This document shows, in pieces, positions 18,162-27,100 of a DNA stretch of 64,000 nucleotides. How positions within the stretch are numbered: position 1 is the stretch's first letter; the number at the start of each line of letters is the position of its first letter. Below the pieces are notes generated by a model, which saw nothing but the letters and a program-made list of their open reading frames with translations, was not told the origin of the DNA and searched no databases. Source of the DNA: Bacteroidota bacterium. GTDB lineage: Bacteria > Bacteroidota > Bacteroidia > UBA8524. Both the position numbers and the translations under genes were made by a program. Where the stretch lies: contig WGMZ01000007.1 in NCBI GenBank assembly GCA_016124735.1, forward strand, positions 124,001 to 188,000. The letters run 5' to 3'.

Positions 18162-21100
18162 CTAGCGCAATACGGTTATGTTTCCGGTCAGAATTCCGGA
18201 AATCTTTTCTCCATGCAGATGATATTCATAGTATACCTGTATGGCATATACATCCTGTTGCGCAGGCTGCCCTTCGAAACTTCCATCCCAACCCGGAGAA
18301 TCGATGGTTCCTTTGTACACAATTTCTCCCCATCGGTTGAAAATGGTATAATTCATTACCTCCAAATCGAATTGCACCGGAAAATACACCGGGTGCAAAT
18401 CATCTTTATTGGGCGTAAAGGCATTGGGAAGATAGATGCGACACAAATCATTGAGGAAGCTTACTGTAATGGAATCCGTTGCTGTTCCACAAAGGTTAGT
18501 CACGGAAACATAGTAGGTGCCAGGACTATTGATCCGATGATCTGCACGGGTTTCCTTGCCATTCCAGAAATAACGACTCCCCCAGAATGTAAGGTCAAAA
18601 GGTATAAATTCGTTTTTGCACAAAGTGGTATCGGGACCCAGTTCGACCTTCGGAAATGGATACACCTGGGTGGCTTGATACATGGAATCAGCGCAGCCAT
18701 TTACTTCTACCCAATACTTTACCGTGTCGTTCCATAAATTGGTCGGTACATATTGCGGGTCTACCACATTCGGACCGCTAAATACTCCGCCGGGAGTATT
18801 AGGAGTAAGCGTAACCGGATCTTCGTCGTTGCAGAAATAACTTTTTAATCCGCTGAAACCGGGATCGGGCATGGGTTTGATATATACTTTTCGCGAGGTG
18901 GTATCGTAGCATCCATCAATGCTCCTGACCCTAAGCGTCAATGTTTTTTCACCCACGCTGCTGAAATGATGCTCGAAACTGGAGTCTTTGGAAATGCTGT
19001 CGCTATCGATATTCCAATAGTACCCATTGATTCCTGTACTGTCGAAACTATTGCTTGAGCCGTGATAAAAATTGGTGCTGAGGCATTGGGCTGAATCATT
19101 GTAAAGGATGCTAGCCGTTGGTTTAGGAAAGACCCGGATGCTTTTTCGGATGGTGTCCCAGCAATTGCTGTCCGATTGGGTGAAATGAACTACCTGATAC
19201 CAACCTGGCTGGTCGAAATGGTGGGGCGTAAACTGCCCCGTTGCAGTAGTCCCGTCGTCGAAATCCCAGTGATAGGAGATGAGTCCGCCGTCATCAATAC
19301 TGCTTCTTTGAAAGAATTGAAATTCCTGGTAATTGACACACTGTGCCGAATCATTCACATCATAATTGGCCTTCGGTTTAGGATAGACATTCACTTCTTT
19401 ATCCAGTGAATCGGTGCAGGCATGATCGCTGATTAAAACCTGCCGTACAATATAGTCGCCATAGGGACTAAAATAGAAAGATGGATTGGCAGATGTGTCT
19501 TCTCCCAATGTTCCAAAACGGTAGATATAGTGCAGATTTCCATAGTCTATACTCGATTGGTCGCTAAATTCAAAGTCCTGTGTATTGACGCATTGTCCTG
19601 CATCATTGATGGAGAATCCCGGATTTGGTTTCGGGTAAACAATCATTGTATTGCTGAATGAATCACTGCAGCCATGATTGGATGTTTCCTTCAATTGCAC
19701 CAAATAGGTATTTTGGGTCGAATACACCACTACATTGTCTTTATTCAAAGATGATTGTCCATCGCCGAAAACCCACTGGTGCAGCAGTGTTCCATAAGGA
19801 ATACTACTCTGGTTGCTAAAAATAAACCGGTTTCCATTGAGACATTGGTCTGTGTCGTTTGTGCTGAAATACACATCGGGTTTAGGATAGATGATGACAA
19901 TGTGTTCACTGGTATCATAGCAACCAAGTTGGCTTTTTGCATACAAAATGACATCCACGGTATCGTGCTTGAGGTAGAAATGTATTGGTTCGAAATCTGT
20001 GCTGCTGTCTCCATCTCCAAGCATCCATTTGTAGGTCAGAGTACCTGTTGAAATACTGCTGGTATTCGTAAAGACAAAATTCTGCGTATTAAGGCATTGA
20101 GTGCTATCGTTGATTGAAAACAGGGAATGGGGTTTAGGATGAACTGTCAGGGTGTTTTGTAATGTGTCCCAGCAATTCATTTCTGTTTGAACCAGGAAGC
20201 TTACCGGATACGTACCTGGGTTCATGTAGGTTCTGGCAGTATCCAGATCGCCGCTGTCGCGTTTGTTCTCCAAATCCCAGAAATAATGGGAGATATTTCC
20301 TGAACTCAACTGTACCTGAGCATGGAATTGAAAGTCATTGGTGTTGACGCATTGGGCGGTATCGTTAATAATCCAGCTGGCAATGGGTTTGGGAAATACC
20401 ACCATGTCATGTTTCACAGAATCAACACAGCCCTCGTCGCTGGTAGCTAGCAATACCGCGCGCATGGTGTCGGAATATTGGTAAGTATGAGCTGGATTTT
20501 CCAGGCTGCTGCTGTCTCCATCACCAAAATTCCAGACAAAGGTTTGTGTTCCCTTGCTCAAGGTGCTGCTATTGCTGAATTGGAAATCATTCGTATTCAG
20601 GCATTGATCGGTGTCGTTTACACTGAAAAAGGGGAAAGGTTTCGGAAATACTTCAATGTCCAATTCCCCTGAATCCAGGCAGCCTTTATCACTTTCGAGG
20701 TAAAGATGAATGGTATAGAGTCCGGGATTTGCATAAGGGTGTGTAAAAGAGGCTAGCTCACTACTGTCGCCGTCACCCAATTTCCATTCCCTGCTGTAGT
20801 TCCCTTCTGCCAGCGTGCTGCTATCAGCCAAATCAAAACTTTGTGCATTGATGCATTGAAAGCTGTCATTCGACCAAATTTTGGTTAGTGGGTTTGGATT
20901 GATTCGAACATTCTGGTCTAAGGTGTCAGAACATTGATGGAAAGTAGTGGCAATCAATCGAACGCTATAATCTCCAAAGACCGCATACTGATGGGATATT
21001 TGGGTACTGGTATCACTTTGTCCATCTCCGAATTCCCATGTATAGAAGAGCTGCCCTTGTGCCAGCTGACTTTGATTGGCAAAATCAAACGAATGCCCGT

Positions 21101-24100
21101 TAAAACATTGCACAGTGTCGTTGATGCTGAAATGTGCCTGCGCCTGCGGATATACTTCGTAGGTACGGAATGCCGAATCCTTACAGCCGTATTCAGATTC
21201 CACATGCAATTCTGCCGGGTACACTCCGAATTGCCCATAACTGTGCAGTACCGATTGGGCGGTGTCGCTGTTTCCATCTCCGAATAACCAGAGCCGACTA
21301 TGACTTCCGTAAGGAAGAAGGGTGGAGTCTTTAAAATCGAATACATGATTCCGGAAACAAAGTAAGCTGTCGTTTATGCCAATTTTTGCATCCGGATTGG
21401 GGTATACAATCATAGTTTCCTGGAAGGTGTCGTTGCAGGCAAATGGAGTGATGGCAACCAACTGAACAGTATAAATGCCATAAGCCGAATAGCTGTGATT
21501 TACCTGAGTCGCAGTGTCCTGGTTTCCATCTCCAAAATCCCATGAATAACTCAGACTGCCTTTTCTGACCGAGCTCAGGTTCTGAAGAATGAACAAATGA
21601 TCACTTAAGCATTGGTCGCTATCGTTTACACTGAAATCGCTGCTTGCCTGTGGGTACACTGTATAGGTGCGGAAGGCTGAATCCAGGCAGCCGTGACTGG
21701 ATTCGATGCGAAGAGCGACCAGATAACTGCTGTCTGAGGAATAGTGATGTGTGCTAATGACAGATGTATCGGTGGTGGCATCGCCGAAATTCCATACCCG
21801 AACCCAGCTTCCATAAGCAATTTGGGAGGAATCGACGAACTTGAATTGATGGTTTCTGAAACAAAGATTGCTGTCCGACAAGCCAATCCAGGCTTGCGGG
21901 TTGGGGAATACCGTCATAGTATCCAAACTTGTATCCGCACATAAATGAGGAGTGTTTGCAATTAAGACGACGGTATATATGCCTGGAAGAAGGTAACTGT
22001 GACTCGGGGCTGTGGCGGTATCCGTATTGGTGTCGCCAAAACTCCATGAATAAGACAAGCTGTCCTGATGAACCGAACTTAAATTCGTTAGAAGAAACAG
22101 ATTTCCACTTTCGCATTGCTGACTATCGTTCACAGTAAAGGCACTCTGTGCCTGCGGATAGACGTAAATATCCTGGAATGCAGAATCCGCGCAGGCGTGG
22201 CTGCTCACAATTCGCAGCGCGAGGTGCCAAACACTATCCTGCGAATAGTTGTGGACTGCGAATTGATTGGTGTCCCCGGATCCTTCTCCAAGAGACCATT
22301 CACGAGTCCAGTCGCCATAAACAATTGTACTGCTATCAATAAAAGTAAATTGATTGTCGCGATAACATAAAGCGGTATCGCTAAATGAGATCCTGGCTTG
22401 GGGCATTGGGTATACTTCCAGGTTTCGTTCGCTTGTATCTTCACAGCCAAAGTTACTTTGGGTGCGGAGTTGAATTGTATAAACTCCTTCTAAAGCATAG
22501 GAGTGAGAAGGGTTCTGATTACTGCTACTGTCTCCATCGCCAAATTGCCAAAACTGACTGATGCTTCCATTTTTGATCGAGCTTGAATCATAAAAATTAA
22601 ATTGGTTGCCACTTAAACATAAGGCCGTATCACTCATACCGAAATAGGATACAGGCATAGGATAGGTAATGCTCGTATGACTTGCCGTATCCGAGCAAGC
22701 GGAATCGGATTGCACTATCAGATAGATTTGCCAGGTGGAATCCTGGCTGTATGTATGGTTTGTATCCTGTACCACTGCGCTGTCCTGATCGCCAAAATAC
22801 CAGGTCGACGTATAGTTTCCTTTGGCAACACTGCTGCTGTTGGTTAGCTGAAACAGATTGCCTGCCAGACATTGAGTGCTGTCGTTGACACTGAATGATG
22901 CACGGGGGGAGGGATTTATATATACGGTTTTCTCTAAAGTATCCCGACACCCCTGATCACTCAATTGAACCAATCGTACAACAAAACTTCCTGTGTCACT
23001 ATAAGCATGGGTATAAATGCTATCTGTGGAACTATTTCCATCTCCCGGATACCAGCTTCGGCTAATGCTTCCATTTTGCACAGTCGAAGTATCGGTAAAG
23101 GTGAAGTTATTTTCGTATTCGCATTGGAAAGGATCATCAATGGCGAAGGCAACCTCTATAGGAGCAAACACAGTCATGGTATGCAATGTCGTATCGTAGC
23201 ACGATTGATCCGATTTGACTACCAGAGAAACATTGTAATTTCCGTAGCTTGAGTAAAGGTGGACAGGAGCAATTGCGGTATCCGTGCTGCCATCTCCAAA
23301 ATTCCAGTTTCGCGTATAGCTTCCGCTCGATAGGGTGCTGAGGTCTGAGAAGGCAAAAGATTCAAAATCCTGGCACTGCATGCTGTCATTCACGCTGTAG
23401 GAGGCAGCAGGAATGGCATATACACTCACGCCGCCGATGGCGGTGTCTTTGCAGCCCCACACGCTACTTACGATTTGCGTAATAAATTTAGCACCCGGAC
23501 TACTGTACTTAAGTACCGGATTTTTCTGGGTGGATGTGTGTCCATCGGACAGACTCCAGGAATAACTCAGCGGCATTTCTGAATTGGTGCTCAGGTCGGA
23601 GAAACGAATCGTGTCGTATTGGCATTGATTGGAAACAGTAAAAGATGCCTTTGGGTAACTATGGATGCGAAGACTTCGACTTGCTGTATCCATGCAGCCG
23701 CCGATATTCGTAACAATCAAAATAATGGTATAGCTGCTGTCTCCCTGGTAATCATGGAAAGGGTCCTCCAGATTGCTGCTTCCCCCATCGCCAAAATCCC
23801 ATTGCCAGTCGTAGATGAGGTCATTGAAGGCATTGGTAGAATCTTTAAAGAGGGTAGTTGTGCCAAGACAAACCTCATTGAAACTAAACCAGGCAACAGG
23901 CTGAGGAGCGATAACAATTTCCTTTCCCAGTGTGTCTTCACATCCATGTTCACTGTAGGTATGCAGAATCACAAAATAGTGCCCGGTATCGCTGTAATAA
24001 TGAGTAGGTTCCTGCTGACTGGATGTGTCTCCATCTCCAAATTCCCACAGGAAACTAAGGATGCTGTTATTATCCGTAATGCTGGTATTGGTGAAACTGG

Positions 24101-27100
24101 CGCTCTTATTTGCACAATTGGTTGTATAACTGAAGCCGGCATTCGGGGTTTCATAAACGGAAACGAGTCGAAGGCTGTCCCATGCGGTCGAATCAGGGTA
24201 GGTAGCCTCACAGGACACGGTGATGCCATTTTGATTGAAACTGCCCTGTGCGGTCAATGTGGGTATAAAATTGCCATACAGCTCATAATCGAAATAGAAT
24301 GCGGTATCAGAGGTGGTGCTCAGTACCGTATTTCCTGAATCGTTGAATTGCCAGATATAATTGGTGGCATTGCTGCTCTCGTTTTTGAAATAAACACGCA
24401 AAGGTTCGCAGCCTATGCTGTCTGACTGAAAAGTAAAGTTAGCAATAGGTCCCACTATTACCAAGGGATGGCGGACCGAATCACTGCAGCCTGTGGTATT
24501 GGTTACTTTTAATTGTACCGAATAATCTCCTGCCGACAGGTAGCGTTCCGGGTTTTGCAAACTGCTGTTAGCCAAACCGGATCCAAAGCTCCATACCCAG
24601 GTTATCAGACTGTCATCTGGTTGCGAAGTATTTGCAGTGGAATCATACAATGAGCTTAAATCTCTGAAGGCAATGGCCTGGGGACAGAGAAAGGTGTCCT
24701 GCGAGGTACTGAATTCAGCATATACTCCAAATACGCGGACGGAATCCTGATAATTGATGGTATCCCAACAAGACATGCTATCACGGAAAGCCACGGAGAT
24801 GAGGTAGTTTTTTATCGATGAATTGTATACCCAGGGTTCTGTCCCTAAATTCTGATATCCATTTCCATCGTCAAAATTGAAGAAGAGCTCTTCTTTATTG
24901 GCAGATAACCGGCTGCTGTCTGCCCAGTAATTGTAACCATCTGTCAGGTAGAATATTTGAGGCAACACCTGGAAACTGTCGCCTACACAAAGACTCATGT
25001 CGGAAAATGACAAGGAGGCATTGACACCAATATTGATACTCATTGTATCGGAACCGGTACATCCATCTTTTGTGAAAATTTGATTGATGATCTGGTAAGA
25101 TCCCGAATTAGCAAAAGTATGTTGAATGGTATCGGTTGTATTGGTATCGGTTTGCGAACCATCTCCCCAGTCCCAAATGATTCTGTATACTGAATCCTGA
25201 TTCGCGGCATTCAGGTAAAAATCAAAGCTGCTGCCTTTGCAGTAATATGAAGAGGAATCATAGCTCGACCCAAAACGGGGATCCATAAAGTTAAAATGGA
25301 GAATATTGTGGTAATAGACTGTATCCCGGCAAACATTGCCCAGGGAATCATCTCCATTTTGAATCACCAGTCCAATCGTAACATAGCCATTGGGGTCGCA
25401 TGGAGCATTGTCGTAATCGTAATTATGTGTTTGAATAATAGCTTTCCAGTAATTATTGAAATTCCCTGTATTCGCGGCACAAGTAGAATCCCACATGATC
25501 CAGAAACTCTGTTTCCCGCATAAGGGCTGTGTTTCCGACAAGCTGACACTAATTTCTTTATCCGCCTCCGGTCCCAGACAGGTTTTACTCTGTATGGTAA
25601 AAAGGCCTTTTAAGCCCAAACTGCTGTCGGGTCCGGCAACTGGTGCTGTAAGTGAAATGTTTTCAGAAACCGTATCACTGCAACCATTGATGGTGTCGTA
25701 GGCAATTAAGCTCATATAATAGCAACCCTCATGGTTCAGGTCGTACATATGTTTGGTGTTGAAGCTATCTGTGGCATAGCGGCAATTTCCCGTAGCATTT
25801 ATACCCGCCAGATAATTCGTGGTGCAGCTGGCTGCGAAGGCATCTCCAAAATTCCAAAAGGCGCCATGCATGGTACTTCCGAAGTAATCGGAATTGTTCA
25901 CCGCGTAAACGGTATCGCTTACCTGGCACTGGAATTTATTGGTAATGGCACCTATTCTTGCATAAGGGCCTGTAATAGTTAGTGTATCCAGGTATTTAAG
26001 ACTGTCGCATCCATTGTAGCTGATTAATACGTAAGGATGATAAACCCCCGGAAATTCAAAAGAGAATGAGGTGCTGAAATTGCTTCCCGTATCGGTCGAT
26101 TGCCATACCCATTGAATCGTGGCACCGCTAATGGGTGTTTGTGAAGCATAAATACGGTTATTGCTGGAGCAGGTAGATTTGATGGAGTCGATGGATGCAT
26201 CTACCACATAATTTACGTTGGTAATATTTGAACTGCCAAAACTGCTGTCTTTGCATCCATCTGAATTTTCTGCCCAAAGTTTAACAGTAAAGCTACCGTT
26301 ACTGGTATACGTGTGTTTTACTGACGACCAATTGCTTGAATCTTTAAGTCCGTCGCCAAAATCCCAATAAAAAGAGCTGACATCTGGCGGATTCTGATTG
26401 CTGGAATTAGAAAAATCCACCTCTGTACTGAAACAGCCATTGCTTATACTTTGAGAAAAATCCGTGTCAAATTCCGGATGAATCACAACTGCTGTATCTG
26501 TACTGATACTTTGGGAGCATCCGTTTGAATCGAGCATTTGGACGGCAATATAATAGGAACCACCTGCGGGATCACTGTAGGAATAGCATACAAATGTATC
26601 TGATGGGGCGTCAGTCACATCCACATATCCGTCGTCAAAAAGAACCCTTCGGCGTTGGGTATTGCTGCTTTGATTCAAGAGATGAACACAGACTTGATTT
26701 CCTTTATAACATTGGGTATCATTGTCAATCACAAAATTGGCTCCGGGCAAAGGAAGCACCCGGATGGAGTCGTAATCGCTGACGCAATAAGTGCCGTCAA
26801 GGAAGGTGGTCTTCAGGTAATTGGAATAATTACCGGCGCCGCTGTATTGATGACTCGGAGAGGTGGAGCTGGAAGTAAATCCATCCCCAAAATTCCATTG
26901 GTAAGTTGCAATACCTGTATTCGAGCTAGATAATTGATAATCAACATTTAATCCGCGACATACGCTGTCTGCGCTGAGACTTATCTGAGGTTTTAGGTAA
27001 ATATGGGTCGATTGGGTGCTGGTGTCTATGCACCCGGATCGGGTGGTAAAAATCAGCGTAACATTGTACACACCGGTATCAGAATATGCGTGCGAAGGAT

